A stretch of DNA of 64,000 nucleotides from Streptomyces sp. NBC_00078 (GCF_026343335.1 NZ_JAPELX010000001.1:8122001-8186000), one strand, 5' to 3'; positions 53,083-62,559 are shown, numbered from the stretch's first letter. Numbers and translations are program-made. The notes: a model not told the origin generated them from the letters alone.

Positions 53083-53984
53083 CAGGACTTCTCCGGGGCC
53101 GTGTAGAGGGGGAGGCGGGGGTCGACCGGCTGCTCGGGCCAGGTGTCGCGGACCCAGGCGTGATCGGGGTGGTCGCAGATCAGCCAGGCGCGCTCGGGCT
53201 CGGGGCCCGCCATGACGTTCAGGTAGTACATGTGGTGGCCGGGCACGGCCATGGACGGCCCGTGCCATCCGTCGGGGATCAACACGACGTCACCGCTGCG
53301 GACTTCGGCCAGGACGTCCGTGCCCCGGCCCTGCCCGGACGGGGAGACGCGCTGGTAGCCGAGACCGGGTGTGCCGTCGTGGTCGGCGAACTCGAAGTAG
53401 TACACCTCTTCGAGGACGGACTCCTCGCCCGGCCGGTGCTCGTCGTGCTTGTGCGGCGGGAAGGACGACCAGTTGCCGCCCGGCGTGATCACCTCGACCG
53501 CGATCAGCTTGTCGCACTCGAAACCCTGTCCGTCAGCTGCCGCCGCGCCGAAGTTGTTGACCTGACGGGAGGAGCTGCCCGTGCCGCGCAGCTCCACCGG
53601 TACGGCCGAAGCCGGTCCGTAGCGGGCGGGCAGCCGCCGGACGCAGCGCGCCCCGGTGAGCGCGAACCGTCCACCGGCGTCGGACGTGACCGTCGTACGG
53701 GCGTCCCTGGGTACGTAGGCGAAGTCGCTGACGCCACTGAACACGCTGTCGCGGCCGGCGAGTTCGAAGGTGTCGTGGCCGAAGTCGTCGGCGGCCGACA
53801 CCGTGCAGCCACCGCTCAGCGGCAGCACGATCCACTCGCTGTCGCCGGTGTCGAAGGTGTGCGCGCCGCCCGGCGGCAGCTCCAGGACGCGCAGGCTGGA
53901 GTAGCCCCAACCGGCCTTTTCCGGCGTGATGTCCACGACGTAGGGGCCGCCGAGGGCCTTTCCGGCGGGAAGGTGATACGTCAT
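53082..53984 (-). CDS. iolB: 5-deoxy-glucuronate isomerase
   Basis: The 300-residue bicupin has IolB signatures: ISPWKAGWGYSS-like KAGWGYSSLRVLELPPGG, YVPRDARTTVTSDAGGRFAL, WSSFPPHKHDEHRPGEESVL with the metal His residues, EVYYFEFADHDGTPGLGYQR and VLIPDGWHGPSMAVPGHHMYY. It converts 5-deoxy-glucuronate to 2-deoxy-5-keto-gluconate. The start at 53984 is set by CGGAGGAACGCA before the ATG. Confidence 0.95.
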   Translation of the reverse strand: MTYHLPAGKALGGPYVVDITPEKAGWGYSSLRVLELPPGGAHTFDTGDSEWIVLPLSGGCTVSAADDFGHDTFELAGRDSVFSGVSDFAYVPRDARTTVTSDAGGRFALTGARCVRRLPARYGPASAVPVELRGTGSSSRQVNNFGAAAADGQGFECDKLIAVEVITPGGNWSSFPPHKHDEHRPGEESVLEEVYYFEFADHDGTPGLGYQRVSPSGQGRGTDVLAEVRSGDVVLIPDGWHGPSMAVPGHHMYYLNVMAGPEPERAWLICDHPDHAWVRDTWPEQPVDPRLPLYTAPEKS

Positions 53985-54012
53985 TGCGTTCCTCCGTGTC
54001 ACGACAACCACG

Positions 54013-54891
54013 TCACAGCAGGCCTACGGCCGTGTCGACCGCTGCTTCCACACTGCCCCCGGCCGGGTAGAGCAGCGACCGGCCGACGACCAGGCCCTGC
54101 ACCGTGGGCAGCTTGAGGGCCTTGCGCCAGCGCTCGTACGCGCCCTCCTGGTCCTCGCCCACCTCACCGCCGAGCAGGACGGCCGGCAGCGTGGAGGCCT
54201 CCAGGACCTCGCCCATGTCGTCCGGGTCGTCGGTGACGGGCAGCTTCAACCAGGTGTAGGCGGAGGTGCCGCCGAGGCCCGAGGCGATGGTGATGGACCT
54301 GGTGACGGCCTCGGCGGACAGGTCGTTGCGGACCCGGCCGTCGATCCGCAGGGAGACGAACGGCTCGACGAACAGGGGGAGCCGGTGTGCCGCCATGGCG
54401 TCGACGGCGCGGGCGGTGGACTCCAGGGTCGTCAGCGAGCCCGGGTCGTCGTAGTCGATACGCAGCAGCAGCTTGCCCGCGTCGAAGCGCAGACGGGCGA
54501 TGTCCTCGGCGCGGTGGCCGGTGAACCGGTCGTCCATCTCGAAGACCGCGCCCGCCAGGCCCCCGCGGTTCATGGAGCCCATGACGACCTTGTTCTCCAG
54601 CACCCCGAGCAGGAGGAGGTCCTCCAGGATGTCGGCGGTCGCCAGCACCCCGTCGACGCCGGGCCGCGAGAGCGCGATGCACAGGCGCTCCAGCAGGTCC
54701 GCCCGGTTGGCCATGGCGAGTGGGCGGTCGCCGACGCCGAGCGCACCGCGGGCCGGGTGATCGGCGGCCACGATCATCAGACGGCCGCTGTCGCCGACGA
54801 GCGGGCGGCGGGCGCGCCGGGCGGCCGCTTCGGCGACGGCTTCGGGATGGCGCGCCCTGACCGAGACGAGGTCGGGGATGCTGATGGTCAA
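54013..54891 (-). CDS. deoxyribose-phosphate/FBP-type aldolase of inositol catabolism
   Basis: The 292-residue protein is of the aldolase family found in actinobacterial iol operons (Cgl0158/LacD-like). MIVAADHPARGALGVGDRPL, GVLATADILEDLLLLGVLEN, LLLRIDYDDPGSLTTLESTA and YTWLKLPVTDDP, with a Schiff-base-like Lys, are visible. It probably cleaves 2-deoxy-5-keto-gluconate-6-phosphate to dihydroxyacetone phosphate and malonate semialdehyde (IolJ role). The start appears to be TTG 54891 (TISIPDL), with GGAG upstream; a later GTG (VSVRARHPE) is possible. It follows iolC by 13 bp. Confidence 0.82.
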   Translation of the reverse strand: MTISIPDLVSVRARHPEAVAEAAARRARRPLVGDSGRLMIVAADHPARGALGVGDRPLAMANRADLLERLCIALSRPGVDGVLATADILEDLLLLGVLENKVVMGSMNRGGLAGAVFEMDDRFTGHRAEDIARLRFDAGKLLLRIDYDDPGSLTTLESTARAVDAMAAHRLPLFVEPFVSLRIDGRVRNDLSAEAVTRSITIASGLGGTSAYTWLKLPVTDDPDDMGEVLEASTLPAVLLGGEVGEDQEGAYERWRKALKLPTVQGLVVGRSLLYPAGGSVEAAVDTAVGLL

Positions 54892-54904
54892 CGAAAGGCT
54901 CCGT

Positions 54905-55882
54905 TCAGGCAGTGGTGCGCGCGAGGAGGTCTTCGACCTCGGCCTCGGTGGGCATCGCGGAGGAACAGGCGAGACGGGAGGCGACAAGGGCACCGGCCGC
55001 GTTGGCGTACCGAACGATTTCGGCCAACTCCCAGCCGGACAGCAGCCCGTGGACGAGGGCGCCGCCGAAGGCGTCGCCCGCGCCGAGGCCGTTGGCCACC
55101 TCGACCGGCACCGGCGGAATCTCGGCGGTGGTGCCGTCGCGGTGCACCGCGAGCACGCCCTTGGGGCCCTGCTTGACGACCGCCAGCTCCACACCGGCCG
55201 CCAGCAGCGCCTCGGCGCAGGCTCGCGGCTCGCGGACGCCGGTGGCCACCTCGCACTCGTCGAGGTTGCCGACGGCGACCGTGGCGTGCCGCAGCGCCTC
55301 CGCGTAGTACGGGCGGGCCTCCTCCGGGTCCTTCCAGGCCGCGTCGTTCCACAGCACTGGCCGCCAGTCGAGGTCGAAGACGGTCGTCCCCGCCCTGTCG
55401 CGCGCCTTGAGGGCGGCGAGTGTGGCCGAGCGGCTCGGCTCCTCGCTCAGTCCGGTGCCGGTGATCCAGAAGACCCGGGTCGCCCGAATGGCGAAGAAGT
55501 CGAGCTCCTCGGTGTGTATCTCCAGGTCAGGGGCTTTAGGCTGCCGGTAGAAGTAGAGAGGGAAGTCGTCCGGAGGGAAGATCTCGCAGAAGGTCACCGG
55601 TGTCGGGTAGGCGGCGACGGGCGCGACCCAGCGGTCGTCGACGCCGAACTCCTTCAGCGCCTCGTGCAGATAGGTGCCGAAGGGATCGTCCCCGGTACGG
55701 GTGATCACCGCGGTGGAGCGGCCGAGCCTTGCGGCCGCAACCGCCACATTCGTCGCCGAACCGCCGAGGAACTTGCCGAAGGTCTCGACCTTCGCCAGGC
55801 CCACGCCCGACTGCAGGGGGTAGAGATCCACCCCGATACGGCCCATAGTGATCAAGTCGAAGGGCTGGACTGACTCGGCCAT
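54905..55882 (-). CDS. iolC: 5-dehydro-2-deoxygluconokinase
   Basis: The 325-residue PfkB-family kinase has the N-terminal signature DLITMGRIGVDLYPLQSGVG, FGKFLGGSATNVAVAAARLG, and the ATP/catalytic motif NGLGAGDAFGGALVHGLLSG. It phosphorylates 2-deoxy-5-keto-gluconate, the substrate of the adjacent aldolase. It is the first gene of the iolC-aldolase-iolB-iolD transcript and is divergent from the ABC importer. GAGGAGCGTCGCGC precedes the ATG. Confidence 0.94.
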   Translation of the reverse strand: MAESVQPFDLITMGRIGVDLYPLQSGVGLAKVETFGKFLGGSATNVAVAAARLGRSTAVITRTGDDPFGTYLHEALKEFGVDDRWVAPVAAYPTPVTFCEIFPPDDFPLYFYRQPKAPDLEIHTEELDFFAIRATRVFWITGTGLSEEPSRSATLAALKARDRAGTTVFDLDWRPVLWNDAAWKDPEEARPYYAEALRHATVAVGNLDECEVATGVREPRACAEALLAAGVELAVVKQGPKGVLAVHRDGTTAEIPPVPVEVANGLGAGDAFGGALVHGLLSGWELAEIVRYANAAGALVASRLACSSAMPTEAEVEDLLARTTA

Positions 55883-55936
55883 GCGCGACGCTCCTCGTGT
55901 GGGGGTGCGGGTCCCGGAGGGCCTGCCGCCTCCCAG

Positions 55937-56046
55937 GTGTAGGCCTCGAAGGGCGACACTGTCAATAGTTTGTACTTACATTCGGACCTGTTCGTGAAAT
56001 GATGTCTTAACAAAGTATTGACAGGGGGCACGGCCGGGGGTTTGAT
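55937..56046. promoter_or_regulatory. divergent iolC / inositol-ABC promoter region
   Basis: On the minus strand TTGACA (55960-55965) with a TACACC-like -10 about 18 bp downstream faces iolC. On the plus strand TTGACA (56018-56023) and TTTGAT (56041-56046, 17-bp spacer) face the ABC genes. Between them an A/T-rich patch (55964-56018) contains TGTACTTACA (55971-55980), a TGTA-N2-TACA dyad of GntR/HutC type. It is placed to control both directions. Confidence 0.5.
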
Positions 56047-56170
56047 CCCGTCCCAGGCCAACCGCCGCGTTTGCGGCAGGCGACCCGGACATGCCAAGAT
56101 CCCGGGCCCTGGATCTTCGTGATCCCCTTCTCCCTTTCCCCCCGCAACGCACAGTGAGGTGCCAGGAAAG

Positions 56171-57190
56171 ATGGACCGCTCTTCTCACCCCCGCTCCCGC
56201 AGATTCGTACCCGTCGTGGCGGTGGCCGCAGCAGCTGCCCTGACCCTTGCCGGCTGTTCCAGCAGTTCGGGGGGCAAGAAGTCCGAAGAGGGCGGCGCCA
56301 ACGCCTCGGCCGGCAAGGCGACCACGCCCCGCATGACCGTCGCGCTGGTCACGCACCAGGCTCCCGGAGACACCTTCTGGGACATCGTCCGCAAGGGCGC
56401 CCAGGCAGCCGCGGACAAGGACAACATCAAGCTCATCTACTCCGCCGACCCGAACGCGGGCACCCAGTCCAACCTGGTGCAGAACGCGATCGACCAGAAG
56501 GTCGACGGCATCGCGGTCACTCTCGCAAAGCCGGACGCCCTGAAGGGCGTCATCGGCAAGGCGAAGTCGGCGAACATACCGGTGGTGGGCCTCAACTCCG
56601 GTCTCAGCGACTGGAAGAAGCTCGGCCTCATGGAGTTCTTCGGCCAGGACGAGACGGTGGCCGGTGAGGCGCTCGGCAACAAGCTGAACGCACTCGGATC
56701 CAAGAAGGCCCTCTGCGTCATTCAGGAGCAGGGCAACGTCGGCCTCACCCAGCGCTGCGACGGCGTGGAGAAGACGTTCTCCGGCAAGCTGGAGAGGGCC
56801 TATGTCAACGGCACCGACGCGCCGTCCGTGCAGTCGACGATCACCGCCAAGCTCAAGCAGGACAGCGCGATCGACCATGTGGTCGCCCTCGGCGCCCCGA
56901 TCGCCCTGATCGCCGTGCAGTCGGTCAGCGACGCGGGCAGCAAGGCCAAGGTCGCCACCTTCGACCTCAACAAGGAACTGACCGGAGCCATCAGCAAGGG
57001 CACCATCGAGTTCGCGGTGGACCAGCAGCCGTATCTGCAGGGCTACCTGGCGGTCGACTCGCTGTGGCTCTACAAGAACAACGGCAACTACAGCGGCGGC
57101 GGTGAGCAGCCCGTCCTGACCGGGCCGGCCTTCGTCGACAAGTCGAACGTCGACGTGGTCGCCAAGTTCGCCGCGAAGGGCACTCGGTGA
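56171..57190 (+). CDS. sugar (myo-inositol) ABC transporter substrate-binding lipoprotein
   Basis: The protein of about 339 residues begins with a lipoprotein signal ending in LTLAGC near residue 28, then a Gly/Ser-rich linker. A type I periplasmic-binding fold of the ribose/inositol class follows: MTVALVTHQAPGDTFWDIVR, NLVQNAIDQKVDGIAVTLAK, FDLNKELTGAISKGTIEFAV and DQQPYLQGYLAVDSL. The start may be GTG 56159 or ATG 56171. Overlap with the permease gene (GTGA) and position opposite iolC point to inositol as ligand. Confidence 0.9.
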   Translation: MDRSSHPRSRRFVPVVAVAAAAALTLAGCSSSSGGKKSEEGGANASAGKATTPRMTVALVTHQAPGDTFWDIVRKGAQAAADKDNIKLIYSADPNAGTQSNLVQNAIDQKVDGIAVTLAKPDALKGVIGKAKSANIPVVGLNSGLSDWKKLGLMEFFGQDETVAGEALGNKLNALGSKKALCVIQEQGNVGLTQRCDGVEKTFSGKLERAYVNGTDAPSVQSTITAKLKQDSAIDHVVALGAPIALIAVQSVSDAGSKAKVATFDLNKELTGAISKGTIEFAVDQQPYLQGYLAVDSLWLYKNNGNYSGGGEQPVLTGPAFVDKSNVDVVAKFAAKGTR

Positions 57191-58266
57191 TCCGTATGAC
57201 CCAGCACGCCGAGCCGGCGGTGAAGACACCGCCGGCCCCCGGCCCCAAGGGGAGCGACGGCCGTACGGCCGAGCGTCCCCTGATGGTCAGGGTGTTGGCC
57301 CGTCCCGAGGTGGGCGTCTTCCTCGGCGCCGTCGCGGTGTACGTGTTCTTCCTGATCGCGGCGCCGCCGGTGCGCGACGGCAGCTCGATGGCGAACATCC
57401 TCTACCAGTCCTCCACACTCGGGATCGTGACGATCCCGGTGGCCCTGCTGATGATCGGCGGCGAGTTCGACCTGTCGGCCGGTGTCGGGGTGATCACCTC
57501 GGCGCTGACCGCGAGCATGATCAGCTACCAGCTGACGATGAACGTATGGGTCGGTGTGATCGCCGCGCTGATCGTGTCGCTGGGCATCGGGTTCTTCAAC
57601 GGCTGGATGGTGGTCAAAACCGGCCTGCCCAGCTTCCTGGTCACCCTGGGCACCTTCCTGATCCTGCAGGGCGTCAACCTCGCGGTGACCAAGATGGTCA
57701 CCGGCAACGTGGCCACCGACGACATCAGCAACATGGACGGCTTCGACCAGGCCAGGAAGGTCTTCGCCTCCAGCTTCGACATCGGCGGCGTCCAGGTGAA
57801 GATCACCGTCTTCTGGTGGCTGCTGTTCGCGGCGATCGCCTCGTGGGTGCTGCTGCGCACCAAGTACGGCAACTGGACCTTCGCGGTCGGCGGCAACAAG
57901 GAGTCGGCCCGCGCGGTCGGTGTCCCGGTGGCCTTCACCAAGATCTCGCTGTTCATGCTGGTCGGCTTCGGTGCCTGGTTCGTGGGCATGCACCAGCTGT
58001 TCTCGTTCAACACCGTGCAGTCCGGCGAGGGCGTCGGCATCGAGCTGATCTACATCTCCGGGGCGGTGATCGGCGGCTGCCTGCTGACCGGCGGCTACGG
58101 CTCGGCGATCGGCCCGGTCTTCGGCGCGTTCATGTTCGGCATGGTGCAGCAGGGCATCGTCTACGCCGGCTGGAACCCCGACTGGTTCAAGGCCTTCCTC
58201 GGCGTCATGCTGCTCGGCGCCGTCCTGATCAACCTGTGGGTCCAGCGCGCCATGACCAGGAGGTGA
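57187..58266 (+). CDS. sugar ABC transporter permease (RbsC type)
   Basis: The 359-residue protein has about ten membrane helices and the RbsC/YtfT signatures VALLMIGGEFDLSAGVGVIT, GFFNGWMVVKTGLPSFLVTL, GTFLILQGVNLAV and GSAIGPVFGAFMFGMVQQGI. It begins at GTG 57187 inside the stop of the binding-protein gene, with an alternative ATG three codons later. It forms the membrane channel of the importer as a homodimer. Confidence 0.92.
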   Translation: MIRMTQHAEPAVKTPPAPGPKGSDGRTAERPLMVRVLARPEVGVFLGAVAVYVFFLIAAPPVRDGSSMANILYQSSTLGIVTIPVALLMIGGEFDLSAGVGVITSALTASMISYQLTMNVWVGVIAALIVSLGIGFFNGWMVVKTGLPSFLVTLGTFLILQGVNLAVTKMVTGNVATDDISNMDGFDQARKVFASSFDIGGVQVKITVFWWLLFAAIASWVLLRTKYGNWTFAVGGNKESARAVGVPVAFTKISLFMLVGFGAWFVGMHQLFSFNTVQSGEGVGIELIYISGAVIGGCLLTGGYGSAIGPVFGAFMFGMVQQGIVYAGWNPDWFKAFLGVMLLGAVLINLWVQRAMTRR

Positions 58267-58270
58267 CCCG

Positions 58271-59185
58271 ATGACAAGCAACGGAACCGGAACTCACGGA
58301 GCCATCCTCCAGGACACCGTGCCCGAGGGCGAGGACAGCCCGATCGTCGAACTGCGCGACGCGGGCAAGTCCTACGGCAACATCCGTGCCCTGCACGGGG
58401 TGAGCCTGCAGGTCCGCCCCAGCCAGGTCACCTGTGTGCTGGGCGACAACGGCGCCGGCAAGTCCACCCTCATCAAGATCATCTCGGGGCTGCACCAGCA
58501 CACCGAGGGCGAGTTCCTCGTGGACGGCGCCCCGGTGCGCTTCTCCACCCCGCGCGACGCGCTCGACAAGGGCATCGCCACCGTCTACCAGGACCTCGCG
58601 ACCGTCCCGCTGATGCCCGTATGGCGCAACTTCTTCCTCGGCTCCGAGATGACCAAGGGCCCCTGGCCCGTGCGCCGCCTCGACATCGAGCGGATGAAGA
58701 GGACCGCGGACGAGGAACTGCGCAACATGGGCATCGTCCTGGACAACCTCGAACAGCCCATCGGCACCCTCTCCGGCGGCCAGCGCCAGTGCGTCGCCAT
58801 CGCCCGCGCCGTCTACTTCGGCGCCCGCGTGCTGATCCTGGACGAGCCCACCGCCGCGCTGGGTGTGAAGCAGTCCGGCGTCGTGCTCAAGTACATCGCC
58901 GCGGCCCGCGACCGGGGCCTGGGCGTCATCTTCATCACCCACAACCCGCACCACGCCTACATGGTCGGCGACCACTTCAGCGTGCTGCGCCTGGGCACCC
59001 TCGAACTCTCCGCCGAACGCAGCGACATCACCCTTGAGGAACTGACCAACCACATGGCCGGCGGCGCCGAACTCGCCGCACTCAAGCATGAGTTGTCCCA
59101 GGTCAGTGGTGTCGACGTCGAGGGGCTCCCCGAAGCGGCCGACCTCACCGCCACCGTGGCCGAGACCCCGGAAGGAACCTCCTGA
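58271..59185 (+). CDS. sugar ABC transporter ATP-binding protein
   Basis: The 304-residue protein has one nucleotide-binding domain: Walker A LGDNGAGKSTLIKI near residue 60, signature GTLSGGQRQCVAIAR, Walker B RVLILDEPTAALG and H-loop IFITHNPHHAYM. Typical sugar ATPases of this class (RbsA) have two fused domains of about 500 residues; this one is a single half and must dimerise. It starts 4 bases after the permease stop with AGGAGG upstream. Confidence 0.93.
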   Translation: MTSNGTGTHGAILQDTVPEGEDSPIVELRDAGKSYGNIRALHGVSLQVRPSQVTCVLGDNGAGKSTLIKIISGLHQHTEGEFLVDGAPVRFSTPRDALDKGIATVYQDLATVPLMPVWRNFFLGSEMTKGPWPVRRLDIERMKRTADEELRNMGIVLDNLEQPIGTLSGGQRQCVAIARAVYFGARVLILDEPTAALGVKQSGVVLKYIAAARDRGLGVIFITHNPHHAYMVGDHFSVLRLGTLELSAERSDITLEELTNHMAGGAELAALKHELSQVSGVDVEGLPEAADLTATVAETPEGTS

Positions 59186-59186
59186 C

Positions 59187-60089
59187 ATGGCCGGCGCCCT
59201 GGACCGCATCCGGGTCGGATCGGCGCCCGACTCCTGGGGCGTCTGGTTCCCCGACGACCCCCGGCAGGTGCCCTGGGAACGCTTCCTCGACGAGGTCGCC
59301 GAGGCCGGCTACCCGTGGATCGAGCTGGGCCCGTACGGCTACCTGCCGACGGACCCGGCCCGACTCACCGACGAGATCACGAAGCGGGACCTGAAGGTCT
59401 CGGCGGGCACCGTCTTCACCGGGCTGCACCGCGGCCCGGCCGTCTGGGAGTCCACCTGGGAGCACGTCAGCCAGGTCGCCGCGCTCACCCAGGCCATGGG
59501 CGCGCAGCACCTGGTCGTCATCCCCTCCTTCTGGCGGGACGACAAGACCGCCGAGATCCTGGAGCCGCCGGAGCTGACCCACGAGCAGTGGGCCCATCTG
59601 ACCAAGGGCATGGAACGGCTCGGGCACGAAGTGAAGGAGACCTACGGCCTCGACATCGTCGTGCACCCGCACGCCGACACCCACATCGACACCGAGGACC
59701 ACGTCGAGCGCTTCCTCGACTCCACCGACGACGAACTGGTCAGCCTCTGCCTGGACACCGGGCACTACGCCTACTGCGGCGGCGACAGCGTCAAGCTGAT
59801 CGAGACCTACGGCGAACGCATCGGCTATCTGCACCTCAAGCAGGTCGACCCGGAGATCCTCGCGGACGTAGTGCAGAACGAGGTCCCCTTCGGCCCCGCG
59901 GTGCAGCGCGGAGTGATGTGCGAGCCCCCGTCCGGTGTGCCGGAGCTGGAACCGGTGCTGGCCGCGGCGCAGCGGCTCGGGGTGGAGCTGTTCGCCATCG
60001 TCGAGCAGGACATGTACCCCTGCGAGCCGGACAAGCCGCTGCCGATCGCCGTGCGGACACGCAAGTTCCTGAGGTCCTGCGGCGCCTGA
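59187..60089 (+). CDS. inosose dehydratase/isomerase-like TIM-barrel protein
   Basis: The 300-residue xylose-isomerase-like TIM barrel begins IRVGSAPDSWGVWFPDDPRQ and has metal-site residues in YPWIELGPYGYLP, IVVHPHADTHIDTEDHV, LCLDTGHYAYCGGD, YLHLKQVDPE and FAIVEQDMYP. The family includes IolE (inosose dehydratase) and IolI (inosose isomerase); between the importer and iolG either step is plausible, IolE being required for the pathway. GGAAGGAACC precedes the ATG, one base after the ATPase stop. Confidence 0.82.
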   Translation: MAGALDRIRVGSAPDSWGVWFPDDPRQVPWERFLDEVAEAGYPWIELGPYGYLPTDPARLTDEITKRDLKVSAGTVFTGLHRGPAVWESTWEHVSQVAALTQAMGAQHLVVIPSFWRDDKTAEILEPPELTHEQWAHLTKGMERLGHEVKETYGLDIVVHPHADTHIDTEDHVERFLDSTDDELVSLCLDTGHYAYCGGDSVKLIETYGERIGYLHLKQVDPEILADVVQNEVPFGPAVQRGVMCEPPSGVPELEPVLAAAQRLGVELFAIVEQDMYPCEPDKPLPIAVRTRKFLRSCGA

Positions 60090-60108
60090 CCGTCCAAGGG
60101 GGACGACC

Positions 60109-61128
60109 ATGGCTCAGCCCGGAACACTGCAAGTCGCCGTCGTCGGCACCGGCAAGATGGGCGCCGACCATGTACGCCGTATCCAGGAGGTCACCAGCGG
60201 GGCCAGAGTGACCGCCGTCGTGGACGTGGACGCGGAACGCGCCAAGGCCGTCGCGGCTCGCGTCGACGGCTGCACCGCCTACACCGACCCGGCTGCCGCC
60301 ATGGCGGCAGCCGATGTCGACGCCGTACTGGTCGCCTCCCCGGGGCCCGCCCACGAAGCGGCCCTCCTGTGGGCGTTCGAGCACGGTCTGCCCGTCCTGT
60401 GCGAGAAGCCGCTCACCCCCGACGCGGCGTCCGCACTGCGCGTGCTGGAGGCCGAACAGCGGCTGGGCCGGCGCCTGGTCCAGGTCGGCTTCATGCGGCG
60501 CTACGACGCCGAGTACATGAAACTCAAATCCCTGCTGAACACCGGTCAGCTGGGTCGCCCGCTGATGCTGCACAACCGGCACCGCAACGTCGCCTCCCCG
60601 CCCGGGTGGAGCAGCGAGATGCTCATCAACGACTCCGTCGTGCACGAGATGGACGTGACGCGCTGGCTCCTCGACCAGGAGATCACCGCCGTCACGGTCC
60701 TGCGTCCGACGCCGTCCGCCAACGCGCCGGACGGGATCCAGGACCCGCAGTTCGTCGTCTTCGAAACCGACGGCGGCGCCGTCGTCGACGTCGAGATCTT
60801 CGTCAACTGCGGCTTCGGCTACCAGGTCCAGGCCGAGATGGTGTGCGAACGCGGCATCGCCCGCATCGGCGACGGCCACGCCATGGTCACCAACATGGCC
60901 GGCCGCTGGGGCGGCACCATCGCCCAGGACTTCGTCGAACGCTTCGCCGACGCCTACGACCGCGAGGTCCAGGCCTGGGTCGACGCCACCCGCCGCGGCG
61001 AGGTCACCGGCCCGAGCGTGTGGGACGGCTACGCGGTGGCGGCGGTGTGCGAGGCGGGGGTGCGGGCGCTGGAAGAGGGCGGCCGGGTGGAGGTGCGGCT
61101 GGTGGAGCGGCCTGCGCTGTACCGCTGA
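60109..61128 (+). CDS. iolG: myo-inositol 2-dehydrogenase
   Basis: The 339-residue Gfo/Idh/MocA oxidoreductase has the Rossmann motif VAVVGTGKMGADHVRRIQEV, the conserved ALLCEKPL-type VLCEKPLTPDAASALRV with the catalytic-region Lys, GFMRRYDAEYMKL, and the His/Asp block INDSVVHEMDVTRWLL. IolG oxidises myo-inositol to 2-keto-myo-inositol with NAD. GGGGGAC precedes the ATG. It closes the plus-strand importer operon. Confidence 0.9.
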   Translation: MAQPGTLQVAVVGTGKMGADHVRRIQEVTSGARVTAVVDVDAERAKAVAARVDGCTAYTDPAAAMAAADVDAVLVASPGPAHEAALLWAFEHGLPVLCEKPLTPDAASALRVLEAEQRLGRRLVQVGFMRRYDAEYMKLKSLLNTGQLGRPLMLHNRHRNVASPPGWSSEMLINDSVVHEMDVTRWLLDQEITAVTVLRPTPSANAPDGIQDPQFVVFETDGGAVVDVEIFVNCGFGYQVQAEMVCERGIARIGDGHAMVTNMAGRWGGTIAQDFVERFADAYDREVQAWVDATRRGEVTGPSVWDGYAVAAVCEAGVRALEEGGRVEVRLVERPALYR

Positions 61129-61133
61129 CGTAC

Positions 61134-61589
61134 TCAGATCTCCGTACGGGTGAAGACCATCCGGGGCTGACCGGGGCCGTTGTACGCCTCCTCCAGACGG
61201 ACATCGAAGCCCAGGCGGCGATGGAAGGCCACGGAACCCTCGTTGCCGACGGTCGTGATCGCCTTCAGCCGGACCGCGCCCTGACGCCGCGCGGCCTCGG
61301 CGAAGGCCGCGTACAACGCGCGCCCCAGACCGATACCGCGGGCGTCGTCCCTCGTCGCGACCACATGCACGTACCCGGTGCCGTCGGGCGTGACGAAGCC
61401 GAGCAGATAGCCGAGGATGCCGTCGTCCGAACGGGCGACCAGACACGTCGGCCCGAACTCGTGCACCAGGGGCAGGAGATGGAGGGCGCGCGTGTCGCGG
61501 TCGCCCCAGTAGCGGGCGTGGTCCGCCAGGACCTGCTGGATGTCGGTGACATGGGCGGGGAGGATCCGTGCGGCCATGGCGCCGATCAT
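61134..61589 (-). CDS. GNAT-family N-acetyltransferase
   Basis: The 151-residue single GNAT domain has ILPAHVTDIQQVLADHARYW at the start, the acetyl-CoA-binding motif ATRDDARGIGLGRALYAAFA near residues 78-97 and KAITTVGNEGSVAFHRRLGF near the C-terminus. The substrate is unknown. Met1 or Met5 (61577) could be the start. It converges on iolG with 5 bp between stops and follows the MerR gene on the same strand. Confidence 0.88.
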   Translation of the reverse strand: MIGAMAARILPAHVTDIQQVLADHARYWGDRDTRALHLLPLVHEFGPTCLVARSDDGILGYLLGFVTPDGTGYVHVVATRDDARGIGLGRALYAAFAEAARRQGAVRLKAITTVGNEGSVAFHRRLGFDVRLEEAYNGPGQPRMVFTRTEI

Positions 61590-61611
61590 GACAGAGGCCG
61601 CAGGCGCGGGT

Positions 61612-62553
61612 TCAGGCGGTCGCCGCGGTCTGCTCGGCCAGGGCCGCGAGCAGCCAGTCGTGCGCCGATCCGGGGGTCGGCTCCGGACGGCCGCCCGGAG
61701 GGGTCACCACCACGGTCACCAGCTCCCAGTAGCGGTCGATCCGTGGGTCGGCCGCGAGCTGCCGCGCCAGCAGCCGGCGGAAGTCCGGGGTGTCCCGGGT
61801 GCCGTACGCGCTCGCGTACGCGGCGACGAAGGCGTCCAGCGCCTCGTCGGGGCACGGGGCGAGGTCCCGGCGCAGTCGCTCGCCCGCCAGGTCGTACGCC
61901 TCGGCGAGGCCCGCGTACAGGACGGTCGACCCGCGGGCGCCCGCGGCCCGGTGCGCCTCCGGCTGCGGCTGCCCGGCGCCGGTGCACGGGCCGGTCGTGA
62001 GGGCGTGCAGCCGGGCGAACGCGAGCACCTGGGCCGGGTCCGGATCGTCCGGCGGCTGCGGAACCGCCACCTCCAGGAACGCGGCGACCGACCGCGCCGG
62101 CATCCGCACCGGCAGCCAGGCACGCCAGAACCGGGCCAGCGGGGCCGTACTCGGCGGGGCGCTCACCGCACCGATCAGACGCAGCCGGTCGGCCCGCTCC
62201 CCGGGCGGACACTCCTGCACCAGCCGCAGCGCGGCCTCCCGCCAGCGCAGGGCCCTCAGCTCGGAGCCGAGTGCGTCCAGCCGGCCGGCCACCGCCTGCT
62301 CGAACGCGCCGCCCGGCTCGCCCTCAGCCTCGTCGAGGACGCGGCGTACCTCGGGCAGCGGCAGGTCGAGGCCGCGCAGGGAACGGATCAACCGCAGCCG
62401 GTCCAGGGCGCCGTGGCCGTAGCGGCGGTGTCCGCCGGCGCTGCGCGAGGTCTCCGGCAGCAGACCGCGGTCGGAGTAGAAGCGCACCGTCTTGACGGTG
62501 ACGCCCGCATGTTCGGCTAGCTCCCCGATGCTCCACAGGCCGTCGTAGGACAT
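61612..62553 (-). CDS. MerR-family regulator
   Basis: The 313-residue protein has an N-terminal MerR winged helix: LWSIGELAEHAGVTVKTVRF, YSDRGLLPETSRSAGGHRRY and LDRLRLIRSLRGLDLPLPEV. A long helical effector-binding region of about 230 residues without metal-binding Cys follows. It sits divergently 7 bp from a promoter with the 19-bp spacer typical of MerR targets, facing the double hydrolase gene, so it most likely activates that gene in response to an organic compound. Confidence 0.9.
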   Translation of the reverse strand: MSYDGLWSIGELAEHAGVTVKTVRFYSDRGLLPETSRSAGGHRRYGHGALDRLRLIRSLRGLDLPLPEVRRVLDEAEGEPGGAFEQAVAGRLDALGSELRALRWREAALRLVQECPPGERADRLRLIGAVSAPPSTAPLARFWRAWLPVRMPARSVAAFLEVAVPQPPDDPDPAQVLAFARLHALTTGPCTGAGQPQPEAHRAAGARGSTVLYAGLAEAYDLAGERLRRDLAPCPDEALDAFVAAYASAYGTRDTPDFRRLLARQLAADPRIDRYWELVTVVVTPPGGRPEPTPGSAHDWLLAALAEQTAATA

Positions 62554-62559
62554 GGACGG